DNA of 50,549 bases from Proteiniclasticum sp043951855 (GCF_043951855.1 NZ_JBINJW010000020.1:1-50549), one strand, 5' to 3'; counted from the stretch's first letter, positions 41,396-49,973 are shown. Notes: generated from the sequence alone by a model not told the origin. Program-made: numbers and translations.

Positions 41396-42121
41396 ATGAA
41401 AAAAAGAATCATAATACCCATGGCAACAGCAGCGATATTCATCGTCTCTTCGCTTACAGCAGTTGCAGCCACTTCTGAGCGAGCCAGAGTAGAGAACACC
41501 AGTGGTGTGGAAATGCAGACAGAACTGAAAAACATGGAGATGCTGAAGACAGAAGCGAAAGAAATGATGCTGTCAGATACTGAGGAACCTGCACTTGATA
41601 GGGAAAGACTGCAAGACAGAGACAGACTGCTGGACTGTGACCCCGATCAAGAAAAATATCAGGTGCGGGACCAGGACAGAAATAATGACTGCGATCCCGA
41701 CTATGAAAAAGATCAGGCAAGAGAGAGAGACAGGAATGAAGAATGTGAGCCTGATTACGAAAAAGATCAGCTTAGGGAGAGGGATAGAGCAGAAGACTGC
41801 GCGCCTGACTGTGAGGGGCAGCAGGTGAAAGAAGGGGAAATGCTTCAGAATCAAGAGACTTCTATCACAGCAGTACAGCAGCAGACAACAACGCAGATGA
41901 AAAATGAAGAACAGAATCAGATAATGGTGAAAAATAACGAAGAATCTGATGGAAAGGATGCTGGATCGGAGAACCAGGAACAGGAAGCAATCCAGAACCA
42001 GAACCAGACACAGATGCAGCAAAACGAACAGGAGAAACCGGAGGAGCCGATTGGAAATCAGGAACAGACGCAAAGCTATGAAGAGAAACAGCAGTCACGC
42101 AATCAGAAGAACGGTGGATGA
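41396..42121 (+). CDS. Exported acidic/glutamine-rich protein with 18-residue cysteine repeats
   Basis: A 241-residue secreted protein. The signal peptide is at the N-terminus ('MKKRIIIPMATAAIFIVSSL', cleavage after 'AVAA'). Residues 76-147 are four tandem 18-residue repeats with consensus D-R-x2-[DE]-C-x-P-D-x-E-x2-Q-x-[RK]-x2, each holding one or two cysteines. The rest is Gln/Glu/Asn-rich and probably disordered. ATG 41396 follows GGAGAAGTGATAG; the longer frame from 41363 would put a basic tail before the signal peptide. No known family. It follows the two-component system and is ended by a strong terminator. Confidence 0.75.
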   Translation: MKKRIIIPMATAAIFIVSSLTAVAATSERARVENTSGVEMQTELKNMEMLKTEAKEMMLSDTEEPALDRERLQDRDRLLDCDPDQEKYQVRDQDRNNDCDPDYEKDQARERDRNEECEPDYEKDQLRERDRAEDCAPDCEGQQVKEGEMLQNQETSITAVQQQTTTQMKNEEQNQIMVKNNEESDGKDAGSENQEQEAIQNQNQTQMQQNEQEKPEEPIGNQEQTQSYEEKQQSRNQKNGG

Positions 42122-42144
42122 TTTCACTGAAACCGGGCAATGGT

Positions 42145-42177
42145 AAGACAGCAGGATTTTTGTCCTGCTGTCTTTAT
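42145..42177 (+). terminator. Intrinsic terminator after exported repeat protein
   Basis: AAGACAGCAGGA pairs with TCCTGCTGTCTT around a TTTTTG loop, then TATG. Confidence 0.88.
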
Positions 42178-42272
42178 GAGTGCATGAAACGAAATTCAGA
42201 GGAGAAGTTGCAATCTCTCCTTTTAACTGAACTCCATGATGATCGCAGCAGGTTCATAGAAACTTGTACCTG

Positions 42273-42301
42273 TTGACATGGACGAGCCGAATCATTAGAA
42301 T
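42273..42301 (+). promoter_or_regulatory. Promoter of sigma-factor operon
   Basis: TTGACA (42273-42278) and TAGAAT (42296-42301) are 17 bp apart. They would give a leader of about 110 nt before the sigma gene. The leader contains a short hairpin TCCG-GATTGT-CGGA. Confidence 0.6.
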
Positions 42302-42418
42302 TGTACTAATCAGAAGACTCCGGATTGTCGGAAAATAGACATGAATGATGCTCGAACTTAAGCGCAGCTGACGAGTATGGATTATTCAGAGTCATCTGTC
42401 CTTTAGGAGGTGATTGTT

Positions 42419-42994
42419 CTGTTACAGGAAGAATTATGGGGACTATATGATACAAAGATCAGGAAATACATCAGAAGTAGAGTGTCAGACGCATTTGAAG
42501 CGGAAGATCTCTTTCAGGAAGTGGGTTTCAGGATTATTCAATCTGAAGCAAAGATTGCAGGAGTCGAAAATATGGAAAGCTGGCTGTATCGCATTGCGAC
42601 CAACGTGATTTATGATTTCTACCGGAGAAAAGACAGCGTGACCTATCTGGAAGATATGGAAACAGCCTTAAGTAAACTGGATCCGGTTTCTGAAGAAACC
42701 AACTACAACCGTGAGACAGCAGCCTGCCTTCTTGAAATGGCTGAACTTCTGCCGGATACGTACAAGGATGCCCTTATTCAGAGTGACTTCAGAGGCGTTC
42801 CCCAGAATGATCTGGGAGAAAAATGGGGTCTGAGTTATTCCGGAGCAAAAAACAGAGTGCAGCGAGCGCGAAGAAAGCTCAAGAAAACCATGCTGGAATG
42901 CTGCGAAGTCCAAACGGACCACCAGGGCAATATCATAGAGCTTGTGAAGAAGGACAGTCAGAAGGAAAAATATATCTGCAGAAAATGTGATTGA
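42419..42994 (+). CDS. SigZ-like ECF sigma factor
   Basis: Group 4 (ECF) RNA polymerase sigma factor of about 191 residues. Region 2 contains 'FEAEDLFQEVGFRIIQ' and 'ESWLYRIATNVIYDFYRRK'; region 4 contains 'LPDTYKDALIQSDFRGVPQNDLGEKWGLS' region and 'SGAKNRVQRARRKLK'. The short C-terminal tail ends in C-x2-C ('ICRKCD'), as in SigZ-type factors. The AGGAGG ribosome site (42405-42410) overlaps the in-frame GTG 42410; the codon 8 bases after it is CTG 42419, the best start. No anti-sigma gene is next to it; the DUF2703 protein follows 71 bp downstream. Confidence 0.87.
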   Translation: MLQEELWGLYDTKIRKYIRSRVSDAFEAEDLFQEVGFRIIQSEAKIAGVENMESWLYRIATNVIYDFYRRKDSVTYLEDMETALSKLDPVSEETNYNRETAACLLEMAELLPDTYKDALIQSDFRGVPQNDLGEKWGLSYSGAKNRVQRARRKLKKTMLECCEVQTDHQGNIIELVKKDSQKEKYICRKCD

Positions 42995-43065
42995 TGCGGG
43001 TCTTTTTCTGAACTTCCCCGTCTTATAGTATAGAAGTTTGAACAGACGGCTTAGGGAGGTATAAA

Positions 43066-44025
43066 ATGAAGACTTTGAATATTGAATGGAGACACCTTGA
43101 TGTTGACGGGGAGACCTGTGATCGATGCTATGATACCGGAGAGAATCTCCATGCGGAAGTGAAACGGCTGAACAGGAAACTGGAGTCAGAAGGTGTGAAG
43201 ATCGAATGGACGGACACGAAATTAAATGGCAGTGCCCTCATGCACTCCAATACCATCCTGTTTGATGGGATGCCCATGGAAGAAATACTGGATATCAGTG
43301 TATCGGAGAATTACTGTGCTTCCTGTTCTACACTGCTGAAGCAGGAATCCTACTGCAGAAGTGTATTCTATGACGGAGCAGAGTATGAAGATATTCCAGC
43401 CAAGGCTATCCGTGAAGCGGTCTATAAGGTTCTGGGCCTTGAGGAACAGGTAGCCACCGAGATGCTCCTTCCAGGGAGTAACGGGGGATGCGGCTGTAAA
43501 CCTGGCTGCTGCGGGGAAGAAGAAGTTTCAGCGCCTCAGGAGAATGTGATTGCCATAGAGCTTCTCTATCTTGATCTGAGCGTCTGCACAAGATGTCAGG
43601 GAACAGAGGAAGTCCTTGATGCGGCGTTCTATGATGTTTCAAAAGTGCTGGAAGCATCTGGGAAAAAAGTGCTTGTCAGTAAAGTGCATGTACGAAATGA
43701 GGAGCTGGCAAGAAAATATCAGTTCCTGAGTTCTCCCACCATTCGGGTCAATGGTCATGACATTCAGATGGAAGTGAAGGAGAGCTATTGCGAGTCCTGT
43801 GGAGATCTGTGCGGGGATGAGGTGGATTGTCGTTTATGGGACTATAATGGGCAGGAATATACGGTACCACCCAAATCGATGATCGTGGATGCCATCCTGA
43901 AAGAGGTATATGGTGCTGCGCCTTATAAAGAGGAAGTGAAGGAATATGTTCTTCCTGAAAACCTGAAGCGATTCTACCGCACCATGAAAGAGAAAAGCGG
44001 GAAGTCTCATTCAAGCTGCTGTTAG
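43066..44025 (+). CDS. Tandem DUF2703 thioredoxin-like protein
   Basis: A 319-residue protein made of two DUF2703-like domains (about 1-130 and 163-285) joined by a Gly/Cys linker ('GGCGCKPGCCGEEE'). Each opens with a strand and C-x2-C ('ETCDRCYDTGENL' and 'SVCTRCQGTEEVL') and later has a second cysteine group ('NYCASCSTLLKQESYC' and 'SYCESCGDLCGDEVDC'). It ends in 'SSCC'. The fold is probably thioredoxin-like. DUF2703 proteins often occur near arsenic or mercury functions; that is only suggestive here. AGGGAGG precedes ATG. The adjoining SigZ-like factor probably controls it. Confidence 0.85.
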   Translation: MKTLNIEWRHLDVDGETCDRCYDTGENLHAEVKRLNRKLESEGVKIEWTDTKLNGSALMHSNTILFDGMPMEEILDISVSENYCASCSTLLKQESYCRSVFYDGAEYEDIPAKAIREAVYKVLGLEEQVATEMLLPGSNGGCGCKPGCCGEEEVSAPQENVIAIELLYLDLSVCTRCQGTEEVLDAAFYDVSKVLEASGKKVLVSKVHVRNEELARKYQFLSSPTIRVNGHDIQMEVKESYCESCGDLCGDEVDCRLWDYNGQEYTVPPKSMIVDAILKEVYGAAPYKEEVKEYVLPENLKRFYRTMKEKSGKSHSSCC

Positions 44026-44387
44026 CAGGCGGAGAAAAGCCCAGACAGACGCAGTGCACAATGCCTGAAAAGAATGCTGATAACACGGGAATCAGCAGAA
44101 ATAGTGAAATGGAAAAGCTTCTTTCCGGAAGGATTCTTGAAATGCGTGAAATTTCAGGTCCTGTCCGCAGAGAAGCTTTTATGATGCTTCAAAGTCCGAT
44201 TCCGGTACGGTAGGGGAAGATAGCGAAAAAAATTCTGAAATGTCAGTAAATTATATTTACTGGAATAAAGCAATTGATTATAATGTAGAGGGTAAATGCT
44301 AGATAAATGATAGTATGTCTTCTTTGCATGAGATGATTGTGAGCAGAGGACTGCATCATGAAATGAAATTTGATAGGGGTGAGGAAA
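44026..44387 (+). other. Intergenic region with hairpin and promoter
   Basis: A long inverted pair AAAAGCTTCT (44112-44121) and AGAAGCTTTT (44171-44180) may end the DUF2703 unit. Downstream, TTTACT (44256-44261) and TATAAT (44279-44284), 17 bp apart, form a promoter for the DUF998 gene; the inverted repeat AGTAAATTATATTTACT (44245-44261) overlaps its -35 and could be an operator. Confidence 0.55.
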
Positions 44388-45044
44388 ATGAGAAATGAGA
44401 AAGAAGACAGGTTCAGGCAGATCATATCACTGACAGGAGCGGCAGGTGTCCTTTTCTATACGGCACATGTGATCCTTGGAGGGTTACTTTGGGAAGGTTA
44501 TAGTCACATCACTCAGACCATCAGCGAGCTGACAGCGAAGGGGTCTCCTAATGCGGAGATTCCGAGGGTACTCTCGACGATTTACGCAGTGCTTTTGATT
44601 GTTTTCTCCTTCTACCTGTTCAGCTTCATGAGAAGAAGAAGCCTCCATAAGGCGGCGGTGATGGGATCCTTTTTTTTCATCCTCATGCAGATCACTTCCT
44701 TTATCGGATATTCCCTGTTTCCACTGGATCTTTCAGAGTCCATCTCAGATTTTACGAATGTGATGCACCTGGTGGTGACTTTCATTGTGGTTCTCTGCAC
44801 CCTTCTTTCCAGTTTTTCCTTAGGGTATGGACTTCGGAAAGAGAAGAAGCATCGAAAAATCGGTAAATTCATACTCTTATGCGCTGTGATCATCACCTTA
44901 TCAGGAGCACTCACACCCCTATCCATGGCGAAGGGGATTGAAGTCTCTGGACTCTTGGAACGGATCAATATATTCACCCTGCTGTCGTGGGTTTTCGTGT
45001 TGTCTGTGTATCTCTTCAGAGAAGAGAGAAGAAGCATGAAGTGA
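44388..45044 (+). CDS. DUF998 family membrane protein
   Basis: A 218-residue membrane protein with six helices, of the DUF998 family (Frag1-like fold). Marks are 'GGLLWEGYSHITQTISELTAKGSPNA' region after helix one and 'GYSLFPLD' after helix three. The role is unknown. Start 44388 follows GGGGTGAGG; the alternative TTG at 44370 lacks a ribosome site. It appears to be transcribed alone from the promoter at 44256-44284. Confidence 0.85.
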   Translation: MRNEKEDRFRQIISLTGAAGVLFYTAHVILGGLLWEGYSHITQTISELTAKGSPNAEIPRVLSTIYAVLLIVFSFYLFSFMRRRSLHKAAVMGSFFFILMQITSFIGYSLFPLDLSESISDFTNVMHLVVTFIVVLCTLLSSFSLGYGLRKEKKHRKIGKFILLCAVIITLSGALTPLSMAKGIEVSGLLERINIFTLLSWVFVLSVYLFREERRSMK

Positions 45045-45194
45045 ATGATTTCATAAAGATGATCAGGAGTGCTTCCTGAAATATTCATCGGGCTGATGAT
45101 GCATTGCCTCCAGTACCAGGGAGATTCCGATGCTCATTGTCTGAAGTTCTATGTTATGATAAAGAAAAGAATCGAATTGAAAGAGGTGCAGAAA

Positions 45195-45929
45195 ATGAGT
45201 GAAGCCAGATCCAATGCAGACCGGTTCATCTCCTCGTATAATCAGCTGGATGAGTATATGAGACAGAATCTTGGAAATGATAGCCGGAATACCACATATT
45301 ATCATCGTGTGCACGGAATGGCAGAAAGAAACGCCACATTCCGGAAACACAAAGAACTGCTCCATTCCTTTGGAGAGCTGCGAAACGCCATTGTGCATGA
45401 TTTCGGTAGAAATGGCATGGAGATCATTGCGGAGCCTCATCTGGAACAGGTGAAGATATATGAGAAGATTCTCATGGAAGTGATGAATCCGCCTAAAGCA
45501 CTGGATAAGCTGGCGGTGAAGACCGGAGACCTTTATACACTGGAACCTGGATATGATGTACTGAAAGCCATCAGAATCATGGCCAAGGAGAATTACAATT
45601 ATGCTCCGGTACTCTACAACGATCTACTGGTAGGAGTGTTCACAGAAGAGAGCATCTTCGATTATCTTAAAGATCATGGCTCCGTGGATCTGACCAAAGG
45701 GCTTATCATGAAGGATATTGAAGAATACACCAAGCTTGAAGCCCATCGCAGTGAGGTGTTTCAGTTTGCATCCCGCCATGAGACGGTGGCGGATCTGGAA
45801 GAAAGGCTGAAAGCGACCCGAGACCGCAACAAGAGAATGGAAGTGGTGTTCATCACGGAAAAAGGAAAGCCTTTTGAAAAGCTTCTGGGCATGGTCACCA
45901 TCTGGGATCTGGCCAGTGAAATGGTTTAA
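45195..45929 (+). CDS. CBS-domain protein with HEPN-like N-terminal motif
   Basis: A 244-residue protein. The C-terminal half (about 95-244) is a pair of CBS-like domains, which usually sense adenine nucleotides ('DVLKAIRIMAKENYNYAPVLYND' region and 'LGMVTIWDLASEM'). The N-terminal ~90 residues are helical and contain 'LRNAIVHDFGRNG', in which Arg63-x4-His68 fits the R-x4-6-H signature of HEPN ribonuclease domains. Start 45195 follows AAAGAGGTG; longer frames have no ribosome site. A terminator follows at 45960. A nucleotide-regulated RNA-binding or RNase role is possible but unproven. Confidence 0.75.
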   Translation: MSEARSNADRFISSYNQLDEYMRQNLGNDSRNTTYYHRVHGMAERNATFRKHKELLHSFGELRNAIVHDFGRNGMEIIAEPHLEQVKIYEKILMEVMNPPKALDKLAVKTGDLYTLEPGYDVLKAIRIMAKENYNYAPVLYNDLLVGVFTEESIFDYLKDHGSVDLTKGLIMKDIEEYTKLEAHRSEVFQFASRHETVADLEERLKATRDRNKRMEVVFITEKGKPFEKLLGMVTIWDLASEMV

Positions 45930-45959
45930 GGAAAAGAACAGTATAGAATGGATCCAAGT

Positions 45960-45998
45960 GCTGCAGCTGAAATTGAAAATCAGCTGCAGCGCTTTTCG
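45960..45998 (+). terminator. Intrinsic terminator after CBS protein
   Basis: GCTGCAGCTGA pairs with TCAGCTGCAGC (11 bp) around an AATTGAAAA loop, followed by GCTTTTC. DNA from 45999 to 46217 is non-coding with no clear element. Confidence 0.85.
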
Positions 45999-46217
45999 CA
46001 TCCGGAGGATTTCAAGAACCTTCAGTGAAAATTCACATCCTTGTAATCAGCCTGAAGTAGTATGAAAGCGGATCCTTGCAAGTAGTGTTCGCAAAAGCAG
46101 GCGCAGTGGGGTGTGTCGGAATAATTATACAAAGTATCAGAGAAATATGCAGAAATCTATTGCATCGCTTTTCAGGATGTGTTATTTTATAATCTGCTTA
46201 AGAAATGGAGGTTAGTA

Positions 46218-47573
46218 ATGATTAATAAATTGAAGTTCATCTTGTTGTCCATCTTCGGATTCATATTCTTTCTGATGCCTTTTTCCATCAATGGAGAAAG
46301 TAAAATTGCCATATCCCATATCGTGAATTTCGTCACGGGGAACATTCTTGATCCCTTCATGACATTCACAGTGGTCGTGGCCTGGATCGTACTCCTTGCG
46401 ACGCTGCTTTTCATGTTTTATACATCCAGCAGCAACTTTCTCAATTCAGTGTTCAAGGCATCCCCACTGAATGTCGTGCTGCGCGTGGCTGGATCCTTTC
46501 TGTATCTGATGGTCGTCAACAGATGGTTTGAAGGCTTCGGCTTTTCCGGCATGATTCTGGATGGGAATACCGGAGGACTCATGGCGGGAGAAGGTGGTCT
46601 TCTGACCACGCTATACATCACATTCTTTGTGGGCATCCTTGCACTGCCTTTACTGACTCATTTCGGAATCGTGGAATTCATCGGAATTCTTCTGGGACCT
46701 GCAGTGGTCAAGCTGTTCAGAGTACCAGGTTATTCCACCATTGATGCCATAGCCTCCTTTGTAGGCGATGGAACCATCGGCATCGTGGTGACGGACAATC
46801 AGTATCAGAGAGGCTATTACAACAGAAGGGAAGCCTATATCATTGCCACTTCCTTCTCCATTGTGGGCATCGCCTTTGCCTCTGCAGTGGCGGAAGAACT
46901 CGGGTTTGGTCATATCTTCCCGGTGTTTTATGGCTCCATTGCCCTGATCACAGTCATACTGGCCTTCATCACATCCAGAATGCCGCTGAAGAAGTTTGCA
47001 CCTGAGTACTACGAAGGGGCTAAACCCGTATCCGTGGACATTCCGGAAGGCAAGACCCTGTTTCAGCACGCATATGATTCTGCCATTCAGCAGGCTGGTT
47101 ATACCAATATATTTGATGTCCTGGTGGAATCACTGAAGAATATCGTGAACATCTATGTGGGCTTTCTTCCCGTCATCATGGCAGTGGGTACGCTGTCACT
47201 GGTCATCGCGGAATACACCCCGTTTTTCAGTGTCATCAGTGCGCCGCTGGTGGTTCTCTATGAACTCATAGGATACAGCAGGGAAGTGGCACAATCCATG
47301 GCACCAGCTTCTCTTGCAGGCTTTGCGGACATGTATCTGCCTGCACTGTTCATCAGCGAATCCGTATCTGAAGCATCCAGATTCTTCATCGGGGTACTGG
47401 CATTCACACAGCTGGTGTTCATGTCGGAAACGGGAATGATTCTGGTGAAGACGAAAATCGGTCTCAGCTTCTGGGATGTCATAAAAGTGTTCCTGTTCAG
47501 AACGCTTCTATCCATACCGCTGCTGATCCTCCTTACAAACATTCTGGCAGCCTTCGGGGTACTGTCCTTCTAG
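46218..47573 (+). CDS. YjiH-family membrane protein (nucleoside-recognition type)
   Basis: An integral membrane protein of about 451 residues with some ten helices, containing the nucleoside-recognition (Gate) domain. Family marks are 'LLTTLYITFFVGILALPLLTHFGIVEFIG' region, 'LGPAVVKLFRVPGYSTIDAIASFVGDGTIG', and a late 'MSETGMILVKTKIG'. YjiH-like proteins are thought to be transporters, but no substrate is established. Start 46218 follows ATGGAGGTT; a longer frame from 46179 has no ribosome site. A terminator follows at 47674. Confidence 0.87.
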   Translation: MINKLKFILLSIFGFIFFLMPFSINGESKIAISHIVNFVTGNILDPFMTFTVVVAWIVLLATLLFMFYTSSSNFLNSVFKASPLNVVLRVAGSFLYLMVVNRWFEGFGFSGMILDGNTGGLMAGEGGLLTTLYITFFVGILALPLLTHFGIVEFIGILLGPAVVKLFRVPGYSTIDAIASFVGDGTIGIVVTDNQYQRGYYNRREAYIIATSFSIVGIAFASAVAEELGFGHIFPVFYGSIALITVILAFITSRMPLKKFAPEYYEGAKPVSVDIPEGKTLFQHAYDSAIQQAGYTNIFDVLVESLKNIVNIYVGFLPVIMAVGTLSLVIAEYTPFFSVISAPLVVLYELIGYSREVAQSMAPASLAGFADMYLPALFISESVSEASRFFIGVLAFTQLVFMSETGMILVKTKIGLSFWDVIKVFLFRTLLSIPLLILLTNILAAFGVLSF

Positions 47574-47878
47574 TGAAAAATTCACAGTTATGAAGTCACG
47601 CTAAAAGAGTGCAGAATCGATGGGCATGAAGCGGGATGCGTGAATTAATGGAAACTTATGAGACTCTAAATAGAATGACCTTCGACCGTACTGGGTGGAG
47701 GTCATTTTTTGCAGATGTTTTCATCTTTCTCTCCTACAGATTCGTCTATCTGAAGGTCAGGAAGGGGGGAGAAACTAAGTAAATCACGCTATAATTCCAC
47801 CTGAAACAGCCGATAGCTTTAACAGAAGATAATACTTTGCTTTTTATCTGAATACAGATCCAGGTGGGGGGAATAACA
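47574..47878 (+). other. Intergenic region before sigI
   Basis: It holds an intrinsic terminator at 47674-47710 (AATGACCT/AGGTCATT, then T6), which closes the YjiH unit. A TATAAT at 47790-47795 is the only promoter-like element; its expected -35 is not evident, so a non-housekeeping promoter read by SigI itself is possible. Confidence 0.5.
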
Positions 47879-48544
47879 GTGAGAGAAATCGATCAGATGG
47901 CTGTAGAAGCTGTAGAAGATGAGCACATGTTTTCAAACTTAATAGAAAGACAGGAGCGGTTCATACTGAAAACATCTTCGAAGATCGCCAGACGATATGT
48001 GACCAAGAACGATGATGAATGGTCTGTAGCAATAGGTGCATTTTCCCAGGCTGTACAGAAATACGACTATAACCAGGGCAGCTTCCTTTTCTTTGCCGAA
48101 CGGATCATCCGTCAGAGAATGGTGGATCATTATCGAGCAAATGGAAGGTTCAGTGTGGAGATTCCGGTTGACTTCATCGAGGAGGAAGCCATAGTAGAAG
48201 AAAATGACCAGACACTGAAGCTGGAGATTGAAGCGGTGACGGAGGTCTTAGAAGCGTATGGATTCTCTTTCATGGATCTTCTCGACTGCTCGCCGAAAGC
48301 GAAAAAGACCCGAAGCGCCTGCGCCGCAGCAGTGAACTATCTGATGAATCAGCCTATACTGCTCAGGGAAATGCGTGCTTCTAAACAACTTCCATTAAAA
48401 GAAATTGTGAAAAATACAGGGGTACCCCGAAAAATACTCGAGCGTCATCGTAAATACTTAATAGCAGCGGTAGAGATACTTTATGGAGAGTATCCCTTTC
48501 TCTCAGAATACCTGAAATACTTAAAAGAGGAGCGCGCATTATGA
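47879..48544 (+). CDS. sigI: RNA polymerase sigma factor SigI
   Basis: A 221-residue alternative sigma factor of the SigI type. Region 2 has 'DEWSVAIGAFSQAVQKYDYNQGSFL' region and 'FAERIIRQRMVDHYRANGRFSVEIPVDF' region, the typical SigI 2.4 end. The C-terminal part ('LPLKEIVKNTGVPRKILERHRKYLIA') is the SigI-specific helix-turn-helix in place of a normal region 4. GTG 47879 follows GTGGGGGGAAT. It overlaps the next gene by 4 bases (ATGA), which is the usual sigI-rsgI coupling. Confidence 0.9.
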   Translation: MREIDQMAVEAVEDEHMFSNLIERQERFILKTSSKIARRYVTKNDDEWSVAIGAFSQAVQKYDYNQGSFLFFAERIIRQRMVDHYRANGRFSVEIPVDFIEEEAIVEENDQTLKLEIEAVTEVLEAYGFSFMDLLDCSPKAKKTRSACAAAVNYLMNQPILLREMRASKQLPLKEIVKNTGVPRKILERHRKYLIAAVEILYGEYPFLSEYLKYLKEERAL

Positions 48545-49662
48545 AAGCGACAGTAGTGGAAATTCAAAATAAAACAGCTGTACTGCTGCAGGAAGACGGA
48601 ATATTCGTGAAGATGCATTCCGGACTATATAAAGTGGGAGATGTGGTGAACATGAGTGAAGTGAAAACAGTAAGAAGAGAAAGACGAAGGCTTGGTTCCA
48701 TGGCAGCAGCAGCTGCAGTGGCGCTTCTTATGGGGAGTGGGGTCTATGTCTATGCGGATCCATCATACTATGTGAGTGTGGATGTGAATCCAGGGATCAA
48801 TCTGGAAGTCAACCGGTTTGATCGTGTCATAGGTGTTGAAGCTGCCAATGAAGATGGCGAGGAAGTGCTTGAAGGAATCAGCCTGAAAAACAGAAATGTG
48901 GAAGAAGCGCTTACACAAACTGTAAACCGGATCAGTGAATTGGGTTACTTTGAAGAAGAAGGAGGAGAAGTGCTGATTTCGACCATATCGGAAGACGAAG
49001 AAGCGGCAGAGGCTGCTGCACAAAATCTGGATCAGGCAGTGGAAGAGGAAATGGAAGAGAATGGAATCGAGGCGGAAGTCACTTCGAAAATCGTCGGCTA
49101 TGAAATGGTTCAGGCTGCAAAAGAAATCGAAGGAATGACGCCTGGCAAATACAATATCATCGTGAACCTGCTTGGAATCGCTCCTGAATATGCAAAGGAC
49201 TATGCACAGATTTCCATCAAAGAGATCATGAAGGAAATCAAGGCTGGAAGGGATGCGGAAGAACCCGAGAACGAAGAAGAAACGGAACCTGTTGACCAGG
49301 AAGAGACAATGGAAGAAACATCCGAGAATCAGGAAGAAGAATCCTGGGACCAGGAAGAAAAGCGTGCTGAAAAAGCTGAAGACAAGGTTCAGAAGGAATC
49401 CGAGAAAGCTGAAAGAAAAGAACTGAAAGAAGCAGAGAAAGCGGAGCGTAAAGACAGCGCTAAAAAAGATCTGGAAAATGACGAAGAAAGTATAGAAGAG
49501 AAAGAAGAGAAAGAAACCGCTGATGCGGAAAACAGGATACAGAATCAGGGCGATCTAAGCGGGTCGGAGGAGAATGAGCAGGAGAAGACTCCTGATATGC
49601 CAGAAGAAGCACAGCGTGAGGTTCCGGGACAGTCCGGCAGCAAGGGTAAAGGCGGCAGATAG
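48541..49662 (+). CDS. rsgI: Anti-sigma factor RsgI family protein
   Basis: A 373-residue membrane anti-sigma factor. Residues 1-45 are the cytosolic RsgI-N domain that holds SigI; one helix is at about 52-71. The extracellular domain (about 75-230) has 'YVSVDVNPGINLEVNRFDRVIG', in which Asn83-Pro84 is the place where characterised RsgI proteins self-cleave. The tail (about 235-373) is extremely Glu/Lys-rich with heptad-like 'EKAERKELKEAEKAERK', probably an extended helix. No carbohydrate-binding or protease sensor domain is fused, unlike cellulosome-type RsgI. Confidence 0.9.
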   Translation: MKATVVEIQNKTAVLLQEDGIFVKMHSGLYKVGDVVNMSEVKTVRRERRRLGSMAAAAAVALLMGSGVYVYADPSYYVSVDVNPGINLEVNRFDRVIGVEAANEDGEEVLEGISLKNRNVEEALTQTVNRISELGYFEEEGGEVLISTISEDEEAAEAAAQNLDQAVEEEMEENGIEAEVTSKIVGYEMVQAAKEIEGMTPGKYNIIVNLLGIAPEYAKDYAQISIKEIMKEIKAGRDAEEPENEEETEPVDQEETMEETSENQEEESWDQEEKRAEKAEDKVQKESEKAERKELKEAEKAERKDSAKKDLENDEESIEEKEEKETADAENRIQNQGDLSGSEENEQEKTPDMPEEAQREVPGQSGSKGKGGR

Positions 49663-49859
49663 AAAACCCGACTGATATCTTAGAGAATCATAATAGCAAA
49701 AACACTCCATTGCAACAGCAGGTTCTACTCGAATCTGCTGCATCACAAAAGCTGATGCAAGAAAGTCTGATGGCTGAAATAGAGAAGGTTCTTTCCTTTG
49801 TAGAGGACAGAACGAACCTAAAGCAGGACCTGAAACATCGAGAACTGTTTTTACTGTAA
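49652..49859 (+). other. Open coding-like stretch without a start
   Basis: One frame is open from about 49652 to the stop 49857-49859 and reads as an amphipathic, protein-like stretch ('LLESAASQKLMQESLMAEIE' and 'EDRTNLKQDLKH'). There is no ribosome site; the first candidates are TTG 49710 and ATG 49757. It may be the tail of a decayed gene after rsgI, or chance. The rest of the gap to 49973 shows nothing definite. Confidence 0.3.
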
Positions 49860-49973
49860 ATGCGTCCCCATGGAAACACAGATCTGATATAATTGGTGCA
49901 GAGCTGTTTCTATGGGGATTTTCTATGCCTCATAGGAAGACGGGAAAAGATATGGTAACAAAGAGGGGTAGAT

